Shown here: positions 36,313 to 43,406 of the stretch, one piece after another
Layout of the letters: the number at the start of each line of letters is the position of its first letter
How positions within the stretch are numbered: the stretch's first letter is position 1
The notes under the pieces: model-generated
Databases searched by the model: none
Told to the model about the DNA's origin: nothing
Seen by the model: only the letters and a program-made list of their open reading frames with translations
Program-made: the position numbers and the translations under genes
Assembly (NCBI RefSeq): GCF_964186585.1
Contig: NZ_OZ075067.1
Location: 186,001 to 250,000 of the forward strand
DNA length: 64,000 nucleotides
DNA from: Microbacterium sp. MM2322
GTDB taxonomy: Bacteria; Actinomycetota; Actinomycetes; Actinomycetales; Microbacteriaceae
Direction of reading: 5' to 3'

Positions 36313-36383
36313 AGCTCCCCAGCTGCTGACAATTCGAGCCCCAACTCGAAACCAGGCCCCCAAAGCCCGATGTCAGGACACTA
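36313..36383 (-). promoter_or_regulatory. G-loop hairpin leader of the cytidylyltransferase gene (three hairpins)
   Basis: The -10 box is TAGTGT at 36383-36378. Reading the minus strand: hairpin one GGC-UUUGGGG-GCC (36367-36355); hairpin two UUCGAG-UUGGGG-CUCGAA (36350-36333), a perfect 6-bp stem; hairpin three AGCU-GGGG-AGCU (36324-36313), whose loop holds the ribosome site 6 bases before the ATG. The arms differ but the loops are constant. It is the most complete example of the element. Confidence 0.65.
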
Positions 36384-36403
36384 CACCACGCCAGGCACCG
36401 CCG

Positions 36404-38623
36404 TCAGGGCGCGGTGCGGCGAAGCGCTCGTTCGAACGCATCGCGATGCTGCACGCCGGCGGCAGCCCACTCGCGCCGGGTGAGATCGGGCGTCGCGCCG
36501 CGCGTCCGGGAGTCCTCCCACGCTCGCTCGATGTCGGCCGAGGTGATCACGCCCCCGAACACGTGGACCCATCCGGGACCGCACTCTTCTGCGAGCGCGC
36601 GGTTGACCGGGTTGTCGGGGACGAGGACCGGCCGGTTCAGCGAGAGCACCGCGAGGGCCGTCCCGCTGTTGTGCATGTGCCGGTACGGCAGCACGACCAG
36701 CTCCGACGAGCTGATCGCCTGGGCGAAGTCGGCGTCGTCGAGGTATCGCGGGTCGATCGAGATGCGGTCGTCGGACGCCGCGGCAGTTCGCAGGCCGTCG
36801 AGGAGCGTGGCAGAAGACGGCTTGCCTGCGATGTGCAGCGTCGCGGCGGGCTGGTCCCATCCCGCGAAGGCGCTCACGAGATCCTCGACGCCCTTGTACC
36901 GGCGGATCAGTCCGACGTATCCCACGCGCCCCGCCGTCGGAGGTGTCGAGGGGTGCGTCGCGAACCAGTCGCGGTAGTGGCCGTGCGGGATGGTGACCAG
37001 CGGCACACCGGCGCGCTGCGGCGTGAGGCCGTTGAGCGCGATGTCGAGCGTCGTCGCCGCATCGATCCCCGTCAGCACGGCGTGGTCGAACCGCGAGATG
37101 CCGTCCGGGCGTTCCACGTTGTGGAGAGTGCGGATGACGGGCGTCCGGGTGATCCGCCAGCGCGCGACGGTGAGGGCGGCGAGTGCTCGTCGCGCCAGTC
37201 GGCCGAGTGCCCTGTGGCCGTCCACCATCAGCTCCGGCCAGTGCGCGTGCACGACGTCGTACCGTCCGAGCAACGCGGTCCGCCAGTCGAACGTGAGCAG
37301 GGTGAGGTCGGGCGTCGTGCTCAGGCTGGAGTGCAACTGACTGATGTAGGGATTCGTCGTGGCTTTGGGCGGCCCGAACGTCTCCAGCACGCGGATCGGG
37401 GACGTTCTGCGCCGTGCACTCGCGCCGAGGGCCTCGCGGTACCACCCGTCGACGAGGTCCGGAAGGCGTCGCACCGACCACCGATCGTGGGGTTCACCGC
37501 CGGCGGCGGCTGCTGCGATGAGCTGCTGAGCGACGGCGGTGGGGATGTCGCCGTCGAGGCGCGCGACATGGGCGTTGTCGCCGGCGAGGAGCGGTGGCCC
37601 TCCGAGCGGCAGGCACACGACCGGGCACCCCATCGCGCTCGCCTCCGCCGCGACCCAGCCGGCTTGGTCGTGCATGGACGGGAAGAGGAACACCTCGGCG
37701 CGGGCGATCGCTTCGAGGACCTCGGGACGAGGACGATGACCAGCGAAGGTGATGCGATCACTCAGACCGAGACGGCGCGTCATCCGCTCGAGCCTGCCGC
37801 GCTCGTACCCGTCTCCGAAGATCGTGAGCGTCCACTCCGCCGCCTCGGGACGGGCGAGTGCGTCGATGGCGACCGCGGCGCCCTTCCACGCGAGCAGCCG
37901 GCCGGCGAACACGGCGTGCCGCGAGCGGACGAGGGACGGCAGGCGGGCAGGCAGGTCGTCGAGGCACGCGTTGGGCTCCACCACGATCGAGCGGCCCGGG
38001 CCGTCGAACACGCGGGCGACATCCGGGTTCTGCGCGATGATGAGCGCGGCACGCTTCGCCACCGGTTCTCCCCAGATGCGGCGGAAGACACCGGTGGTGA
38101 GACCCCTGACGAGCTCGGTGACCGTTCCCCGGACGCCGAGCCACCGGCGAAGTCGCGAGAGCGGCACCGTACTGGATCCCCCCACGGGACCCCAGACGAG
38201 GGGCACATCCCGCAGCGCCGTGAGGCCGCACGGCATCCAATCGTTCGCGAATGTCACGTGGTGCGCGATGTCGAAGCCGGTCGCCGCGTGCAACGAGCGC
38301 GCCCGTCGACCGAGAGCGCGCTGCCAGAGGGCGTAGTACCAGTACAGGTCGACACTGCGGCGCTTGTGGCGCAGGATGCGGGGCGGCAGGTCGAGGTAGG
38401 CGACGTGGAGGTGTTCACGGAGCGACGCATCCGTCTGCAACACCGCATCGATGGCGTCCCGGAACCGGGGCCGTGTGATGACCCAGACGTCGTGAGAACG
38501 CGCTGCCGCAGTCGCGACCTGCCAGCCCGCGCTGGCTTCCGGCTCTGGCACCGGACCGCACGCGTACGCGCTGATCAGCACGCGAAGCCGGCCGCCGCGC
38601 GCGCGCCCCTCTGTGTGTTCCAC
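36404..38623 (-). CDS. Fusion of two GT-B glycosyltransferases
   Basis: This 739-residue protein carries two transferase units. Residues 14-400 form a GT4-like enzyme (VWGPVGGSS near 162, VFAGRLLAWKG near 249, and the EAxxxGxP block AAEASAMGCPVV near 342). Residues 405-739 form a second GT-B enzyme (YDVVHAHWPE, GYVGLIRRYKGVEDL, LSLNRPVLVPD). A single protein would add two sugars in sequence to the lipid-linked repeat unit in the cytoplasm. The GTG at 38623 has GGGGGTC in a hairpin loop before it. It is divergent from the glycosyltransferase operon at 38780. Confidence 0.85.
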   Translation of the reverse strand: MEHTEGRARGGRLRVLISAYACGPVPEPEASAGWQVATAAARSHDVWVITRPRFRDAIDAVLQTDASLREHLHVAYLDLPPRILRHKRRSVDLYWYYALWQRALGRRARSLHAATGFDIAHHVTFANDWMPCGLTALRDVPLVWGPVGGSSTVPLSRLRRWLGVRGTVTELVRGLTTGVFRRIWGEPVAKRAALIIAQNPDVARVFDGPGRSIVVEPNACLDDLPARLPSLVRSRHAVFAGRLLAWKGAAVAIDALARPEAAEWTLTIFGDGYERGRLERMTRRLGLSDRITFAGHRPRPEVLEAIARAEVFLFPSMHDQAGWVAAEASAMGCPVVCLPLGGPPLLAGDNAHVARLDGDIPTAVAQQLIAAAAAGGEPHDRWSVRRLPDLVDGWYREALGASARRRTSPIRVLETFGPPKATTNPYISQLHSSLSTTPDLTLLTFDWRTALLGRYDVVHAHWPELMVDGHRALGRLARRALAALTVARWRITRTPVIRTLHNVERPDGISRFDHAVLTGIDAATTLDIALNGLTPQRAGVPLVTIPHGHYRDWFATHPSTPPTAGRVGYVGLIRRYKGVEDLVSAFAGWDQPAATLHIAGKPSSATLLDGLRTAAASDDRISIDPRYLDDADFAQAISSSELVVLPYRHMHNSGTALAVLSLNRPVLVPDNPVNRALAEECGPGWVHVFGGVITSADIERAWEDSRTRGATPDLTRREWAAAGVQHRDAFERALRRTAP

Positions 38624-38692
38624 ACGACCCCCATCACCGTGGACAGACCTCGCCCGTCATCTGCCCCAAGAGGCGAGGTCAGAGCGATACTA
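38623..38692 (-). promoter_or_regulatory. G-loop hairpin leader of the fused glycosyltransferase
   Basis: The -10 box is TAGTAT at 38692-38687. The transcript would begin near a hairpin with perfect 9-base arms, GACCTCGCC and GGCGAGGTC (38680-38672 and 38654-38646), whose loop contains UUGGGG. A second hairpin CACG/CGUG (38641-38638 and 38626-38623) has a loop with UGGGGG, the ribosome site, and its arm touches the GTG start codon. Confidence 0.6.
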
Positions 38693-38717
38693 GCGACACC
38701 ACGCCGTTTGCACGTCA

Positions 38718-38804
38718 TACTGTCCGTGGGGAGGGCGCTCTTTGCGTCCGCAATGTCGAGCTACTTGGGGGTGGCGCGAATGGCTTCGTTCGTGGGGGAA
38801 ACGA
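38718..38804 (+). promoter_or_regulatory. G-loop hairpin leader of the glycosyltransferase operon
   Basis: The -10 box is TACTGT at 38718-38723. Hairpin GCUAC-UUGGGG-GUGGC (38760-38775, one U-G pair) presents the ribosome site GGGGGUGG 5 bases before the ATG at 38780. A further hairpin UCGUU-CGUGGGGGA-AACGA (38786-38804) lies in the first codons. A GUCC/GGGC pairing at 38722-38736 is also possible but overlaps the likely transcription start. Confidence 0.6.
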
Positions 38805-39763
38805 GAACGACGCGGCCGTCGATGACGGCCGTACGCGTCGTCATGCCGGTGCACAATGCCGCGGGCTATGTCGTCGCGGCGCTCGAGAGCGTCCTGAGGG
38901 ATCTGCCCGAGAGCGGCGAGGTCGTCGTCGTCGACGATGGGTCGAGCGACGGCAGCGGCGGACTGGTCGATACGCTCGCAGCGCGCGACGATCGCGTCGT
39001 CGTCCTCCGCAACGATGCGCCGACCGGAGTCTCGCGGGCGCTGAACCGCGGCGTCACGTTCGGACACTGCCCGGAGTTCGTCGCCGTGGCCGAGCATGAC
39101 GATCTCGTCCTGCCGGGACGCTTCGCGGCCCAACTGGCAGCCCTCCGCGCCGACGCAGCGCTCGGGGCCGTCTCGGGCGAGGGCCGATACCTCGGGCCGA
39201 CGGGGCGGGTCGCCGGGCGCGTCTCGGTGGGGCCGCGGACGGATGCCGAGTTCCACCGGATGCGTGAGGCCGGGCGTGAGATCCTCATCCCGCATCCGGC
39301 GATCATGTACCGCCGCGACGCCATCGTCGCCGCCGGCCTGTACGACGCGGACTTCGACGCCGCGCAGGACCTCGAGATCGTCAACCGGTTGGTCTACGCC
39401 GCCGGATGGCAGGTGCGCACTCTCGCCGAACCGCACGTGCTGTACCGCATCCACGACACCTCGATGTCGTTCTCGCACATCTCGGCCCAGCGCATGATGA
39501 CCCGCTACATCGTGTACCGCAACCGCGCCCAGCTCGACGGCGAGGCGTTCGACTCCTTCGCCGAATGGCAGCAGTCGAATCAGCCCGACCGCCGCACCCG
39601 CTGGCGGTGGTACCGGAAGGACACCGGCGCGCTGCGGTATCGACAGGCGGGACTCGCGTGGCTCAACCGGCGACCGATCCCGTTCATCGGCAACATCGTC
39701 GCCGCAAGCGTGCTGCACCCCCGCTGGGTGCTGATGAAGCTCCGTGTGGCGCGCGGACGATGA
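38780..39763 (+). CDS. Family 2 glycosyltransferase
   Basis: This is a 327-residue GT-A enzyme. It has VRVVMPVHNAAGYV (18-31), VVDDGSSDGS (50-59), and VAEHDDLVLPGRF holding the acidic metal site. It is cytoplasmic, adding one sugar during repeat-unit assembly. The ATG at 38780 is favoured by GGGGGTGG upstream; a later ATG at 38822 would give a protein starting right at the fold. It is first of four overlapping genes ending at 42423. Confidence 0.92.
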   Translation: MASFVGETRTTRPSMTAVRVVMPVHNAAGYVVAALESVLRDLPESGEVVVVDDGSSDGSGGLVDTLAARDDRVVVLRNDAPTGVSRALNRGVTFGHCPEFVAVAEHDDLVLPGRFAAQLAALRADAALGAVSGEGRYLGPTGRVAGRVSVGPRTDAEFHRMREAGREILIPHPAIMYRRDAIVAAGLYDADFDAAQDLEIVNRLVYAAGWQVRTLAEPHVLYRIHDTSMSFSHISAQRMMTRYIVYRNRAQLDGEAFDSFAEWQQSNQPDRRTRWRWYRKDTGALRYRQAGLAWLNRRPIPFIGNIVAASVLHPRWVLMKLRVARGR

Positions 39764-40746
39764 GCGCCCTGGTTCCCCGTGCGTTCGCGCCCCCGGCGGT
39801 GGTGATCGCCGTGCCGACGTACCGTCGCCCGGACGATCTGCGCCGCCTCCTCCGCTCGCTCGTCCCCGTCTCGGCCCACGCGAGGGCGCAGGGCGCTGCC
39901 TCTCGCGTCGATGTGCTCATCGTCGACAATGACGTGAACGGGTCGGGGCTCGCCGTCCTCGCCGAGCCGGTCGAGTGGGTCAGCGGGGTGCACGAGGTCT
40001 CGCCCGGGGTCGCTGCCGCGCGCAACCGTGCGCTCGACGAGAGCGGCGGGTACGACGTGCTGGTCTTCATCGACGACGACGAGTCGCCGGCCTCGCCCGA
40101 TTGGCTGACGCGCTTGCTGAAGACGGCCCGCGATGCCGGCGCGCATGTCGTGGCAGGCCCCGTGGCGACGGTCGTCGACGGCGGCCTCGACCCGTGGATC
40201 GAGGCCGGGGGATTCTTCGCCCGCGGACACCGAGCCCACCTTCCGACGGGGGCGGTCATCGAGCGAGCGGCGACGAACAACCTCCTGCTCGACCTCGCAT
40301 TCGTGCGGGCGAGCGGCATCCGCTTCGACGAGCGGTTCGGTCGCACGGGCGGCGAGGACTCGCTGTTCACGAGCCAGCTGCATCGGGCCGGTGCGCGCAT
40401 GGTGTGGTGTGCCGAAGCGCTCGTGCACGACCACCTGCCCGAGGCGCGGCGGAGCAGGGCGCACGCCCTCGCGCGCATCCGCGGGATGGCAGCAGCCGGC
40501 GTTCGAGTGGGACTCGTCATGGCGCCGACGAGAGCGGGCCGCGTCGCCATCCGCGCGCGATCGGCGCTCGGCGGCGCCGCTCGCATCGGCGCGGGTGCGG
40601 CGCGCGCCGCCACCGGGGCGATCGTGCGCTCGAAGCGGCTGAACGCCGTCGGCCGTCGAGACATCATGCGGGGGGTCGGCGCTCTCGAAGGCGTCGCCGG
40701 ACACCTCCGCATCCACTACGGAGACCGCTTGCGAGGAGCACCCTGA
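39760..40746 (+). CDS. Family 2 glycosyltransferase
   Basis: This is a 328-residue GT-A enzyme. It has VVIAVPTYRRPDDL at the start, PGVAAARNRALDES near 82-95, LVFIDDDESPASPDW (101-115) with the metal-binding acidic motif, and FGRTGGEDSLF further on with the general-base region. The C-terminal 90 residues are Arg/Ala-rich amphipathic helices that may bind the membrane surface. It overlaps the previous gene by ATGA and the next by TGATG. Confidence 0.92.
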   Translation: MSALVPRAFAPPAVVIAVPTYRRPDDLRRLLRSLVPVSAHARAQGAASRVDVLIVDNDVNGSGLAVLAEPVEWVSGVHEVSPGVAAARNRALDESGGYDVLVFIDDDESPASPDWLTRLLKTARDAGAHVVAGPVATVVDGGLDPWIEAGGFFARGHRAHLPTGAVIERAATNNLLLDLAFVRASGIRFDERFGRTGGEDSLFTSQLHRAGARMVWCAEALVHDHLPEARRSRAHALARIRGMAAAGVRVGLVMAPTRAGRVAIRARSALGGAARIGAGAARAATGAIVRSKRLNAVGRRDIMRGVGALEGVAGHLRIHYGDRLRGAP

Positions 40747-41483
40747 TGACGACCACGGATCCGACACCGCCCACCCTGACCGAGACCCTCGCCCGCCTGC
40801 GCGGAGCACAGAAGGGGCACGCCCGAGGGGCGCCCGCCTACTCGGTCTACGTCAATCGCCGCATCGGACGGGTGCTCGCCGCCGTCGCGTACCGGTTCGG
40901 ACTCACACCCAACCAGGTCACCGGGGTGAGCGCCGTGCACACGTTCGCCGGCATTGCCCTCATCGCGACGGTGCCGCCCACCTGGTGGTCCGGCGTCCTC
41001 GTCGCCGTGCTGCTCGTCTTGGGCTACGCGTGGGACTCCGCCGACGGTCAGGTCGCCCGACTGCGCGGCGGCGGTTCCCTCGCGGGAGAGTGGCTGGACC
41101 ACTTCGTCGACGCGTTCAAGATCGCGGCGCTGCACCTCGCGGTCCTCATCGGGCTCTACCGCTTCGGGGACCTCGACGAGGTGTTCCTCCTCGTGCCGAT
41201 CGGCTTCTCCATCGTCGCGACCGTGACCTTCTTCGGGATGATCCTGAACGACCTCCTCAAGGGTGCGCGCGGTGTGGCCTCGTCCCATGCGCGCGCGGGC
41301 GGGACGTTCGGCCGATCGATGCTGCTGCTCCCGACCGACTTCGGAGTACTGTGCCTCGTCTTCCTCCTGTGGGGAGCGCTGCCCGTGTTCCTGACGGCCT
41401 ACGGAGCACTGTTCGCGGTGAGCACGCTTTTCTTGGGCGCGGCATCCGTCAAATGGTTCCGCGAGATGCGCCGTGTCGACTGA
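40746..41483 (+). CDS. CDP-alcohol phosphatidyltransferase family protein
   Basis: This is a 245-residue membrane enzyme with about six segments. The full signature is present: D97-x2-D100-G101-x2-A-R105, G114, D118 and D122. The family moves a phospho-alcohol from a CDP-alcohol to another alcohol. Inside a glycosyltransferase operon, and with a cytidylyltransferase at 35847, it may place a glycerol- or inositol-phosphate on the polymer or its lipid (inference). It overlaps the next gene by 11 bases. Confidence 0.9.
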   Translation: MTTTDPTPPTLTETLARLRGAQKGHARGAPAYSVYVNRRIGRVLAAVAYRFGLTPNQVTGVSAVHTFAGIALIATVPPTWWSGVLVAVLLVLGYAWDSADGQVARLRGGGSLAGEWLDHFVDAFKIAALHLAVLIGLYRFGDLDEVFLLVPIGFSIVATVTFFGMILNDLLKGARGVASSHARAGGTFGRSMLLLPTDFGVLCLVFLLWGALPVFLTAYGALFAVSTLFLGAASVKWFREMRRVD

Positions 41484-42423
41484 CGGCGGCGCGTGGGCCA
41501 TCGTCGTGGTCAACTACGGTTCGAGCGCGCTGCTCGAAGCGAATCTTGCCGCGACCGCAGCCGAGGCCAAGCCTGACATCGTGGTCGTCGTCGACAACCC
41601 CACCACCGAGGCCGAGCGTGAGCGGGTGCGCGAACTCGCGGGGCGTGAGAACTGGACGCTCGTCGAGCCCTCCGTCAATACCGGGTTCGGCGGTGGGGTC
41701 AACCTCGGCGTGGCGGCGGCACTCGAGCGGGGCGCCACGGGCCTGCTTCTACTCAACCCCGACGCGCGCATAGGTGCGGATTCGGTGGACAGGCTCCGCG
41801 CAGCTACCGCGGGTGAGTCCCTTGCGCTCTGCGCTCCCCGGATCGTGACGCCCTCGGGAACGATCTGGTTCGCCGGTGCGGACGTGTCCCTCTCCGACGG
41901 TCGCACACGCGGTCATGCCGCGCGTTCCCGTCAGCGTGACGAGGAATCGTGGGAGTGGTTGACCGGCGCGTGCCTGTGGTTCACCGCGACCTTGTGGCGG
42001 AAGACGGGAGGCTTCGACGAGGAGTACTTCCTGTACTGGGAAGACGTCGATTTCTCACGACGAGTCGTCCTCCTCGGGGGGACCCTGCGGGTGGTGACCG
42101 ATGCGGTCGCCGTGCACGACGAGGGTGCTACCCATCGGTCCCGCGGGCAGAGCGACCGCAGCAAATCGGAGACGTACTACTACTTCAACATTCGGAACCG
42201 GATGCTGTTCGCCACCCGCTTCCTCGACGACGAGGGCGTCCGCCGCTGGCGTACCGGGGTGGCGGCATCCGCTCGGGAGGTCATCCTTCGAGGAGGCCGG
42301 GCGCAGCTGCTGAGGTCCGTGGCGCCCTGGCGTGCGTATCTGCGCGGCGCGCGCGACGCGCGGCGGATCGCCGACGCACGGCCGGGGGAAAACAGCCGTG
42401 TGCGCGCCGCGACGACCCGTTAG
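41473..42423 (+). CDS. Family 2 glycosyltransferase (rhamnosyltransferase-like)
   Basis: This is a 316-residue GT2 enzyme. It has AIVVVNYGSSALL at 9-21, NTGFGGGVNLG (69-79), LLLLNPDARI (91-100) with the acidic metal site, and GFDEEYFLYWEDVDFSRR with the base-containing ED. This set is typical of rhamnosyl- and galactofuranosyltransferases; the sugar is not certain. Start GTG 41473. It is the last gene of the operon and the next promoter begins directly at its stop. Confidence 0.9.
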   Translation: MSTDGGAWAIVVVNYGSSALLEANLAATAAEAKPDIVVVVDNPTTEAERERVRELAGRENWTLVEPSVNTGFGGGVNLGVAAALERGATGLLLLNPDARIGADSVDRLRAATAGESLALCAPRIVTPSGTIWFAGADVSLSDGRTRGHAARSRQRDEESWEWLTGACLWFTATLWRKTGGFDEEYFLYWEDVDFSRRVVLLGGTLRVVTDAVAVHDEGATHRSRGQSDRSKSETYYYFNIRNRMLFATRFLDDEGVRRWRTGVAASAREVILRGGRAQLLRSVAPWRAYLRGARDARRIADARPGENSRVRAATTR

Positions 42424-42482
42424 GCTCTGTCCGTATCGTGCGACATGTCCTTTGGGGAGGACGGCACGATCTTGGGGGAGGA
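42421..42482 (+). promoter_or_regulatory. G-loop hairpin leader of the membrane protein at 42493
   Basis: The -10-like TAGGCT (42421-42426) overlaps the preceding stop codon. Hairpin GUCCU-UUGGGG-AGGAC (42447-42462) is perfect. A second, UCUU-GGGGG-AGGA (42470-42482, one U-G pair), carries the ribosome site about 10 bases before the ATG. Confidence 0.55.
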
Positions 42483-42492
42483 CGAAGTCAGC

Positions 42493-43239
42493 ATGAAGGA
42501 CGACGAAGCGTTCGCGCAGGACCAGGACGAGTTCGAGAAGCTGCTGAATGAGCGGCATCGACGTGTCTCCGGCAAGACCATCACGGCGCTCGTGGTGGCG
42601 GGAGTCGTGGTCGTCGGTGTCGCGCTCGCCTGGGGCCTCAGCGGCCTAGGGAACTCGGCGGCAGCGGAAGGCGCCCCGGGCGCCAGCGCATCGCCGTCGG
42701 CGGCCGATCCGGATCCAGGCCCGGCGCCGAGTGATCCGGCCACGCCGCGCGCCTCGGACGAGACGCCCGCGCCGCGCGCCTCGGACGAGACGCCTACGCC
42801 GGGCCCGGACGAGCCGGAGGAAGCGAGTCCGGACGCGCGCGAGACGCTGCCGCCGGTCGCCTTGGGCGCGCCGGTTTCGGTGGAAGGCGGACCGACTGTC
42901 TCGGTGAGCTCCGTCGAGAGCGTCGAGGGGCAGGCGGTCCTCCCTGGTGAGGTCAGCGGCCCCGCCGTCCGTGTGACGGTCCGAGTGGAGAACGATTCGG
43001 ACGAGACAATCGACCTGACCACCGCCGTGGTGACGCTGTACGCGGGCGAATCGAACCTTCAGGCGAGCCCGATCACCAAGCCGGCGGGAAAGGCGTTCCC
43101 CGCCGACGTGGCGCCGGGCGAGATCGCCGAAGGCGCCTTCGTCTTCGAGCTCCCGGAGAACGAGCGCGCCGACGTGCGCGTCGAGGTCGACCTGTCGGTT
43201 TCCGACCCGCTGGTCGCCTTCTCAGGCGACATCGAGTGA
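42493..43239 (+). CDS. Single-pass membrane protein with extracytoplasmic beta domain
   Basis: This is a 248-residue protein. The acidic cytoplasmic N-terminus (1-28) precedes one membrane segment (about 30-50). A Pro/Ala/Ser/Glu linker includes an exact 24-base duplication. The outer beta domain (about 125-248) resembles the DUF4352/immunoglobulin-like fold (VRVTVRVENDSDETIDLTT). Similar proteins sit in cell-envelope loci and are of unknown function. It has its own G-loop leader, so it is part of the polysaccharide regulon but not of the preceding operon. Confidence 0.65.
   Translation: MKDDEAFAQDQDEFEKLLNERHRRVSGKTITALVVAGVVVVGVALAWGLSGLGNSAAAEGAPGASASPSAADPDPGPAPSDPATPRASDETPAPRASDETPTPGPDEPEEASPDARETLPPVALGAPVSVEGGPTVSVSSVESVEGQAVLPGEVSGPAVRVTVRVENDSDETIDLTTAVVTLYAGESNLQASPITKPAGKAFPADVAPGEIAEGAFVFELPENERADVRVEVDLSVSDPLVAFSGDIE
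42744..42794 (+). repeat. Exact 24-bp tandem duplication inside the linker
   Basis: Two perfect copies (42744-42767 and 42771-42794) of a 24-base unit encoding PRASDETP are separated by 3 bases. They lie in the membrane protein's linker, where length variation by slippage would be tolerated. Confidence 0.85.
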
Positions 43240-43292
43240 ACGAAGAGACGGCCATTCTCAGAAAGAGATCGCGCTCGACGCCCGCGAGGGCG

Positions 43293-43404
43293 TAAGGTGT
43301 GCGAGAAATCCTTTGGGGGGATTTCTGGGGACCCGCCAGCACGACGCGCTCTGCGTGTGCGTGAAGGCGCGTATTAGGGGATGTGTAAATCGTGGGGACG
43401 ATTT
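43293..43404 (+). promoter_or_regulatory. G-loop hairpin leader of the large secreted protein
   Basis: The -10-like box is TAAGGT (43293-43298). Hairpin one has perfect 8-base arms AGAAATCC and GGATTTCT (43304-43311, 43319-43326) around loop UUUGGGG. Hairpin two has perfect 7-base arms AAATCGT and ACGATTT (43387-43393, 43398-43404) around loop GGGG, which is the ribosome site 8-9 bases before the GTG at 43407. Confidence 0.65.
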
Positions 43405-43406
43405 CT

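Noticed and set aside
38722-38736. GUCC-GUGGGGA-GGGC hairpin as a further G-loop element
   Set aside because: It overlaps the -10 box TACTGT and the probable transcription start, so it would not be fully transcribed.
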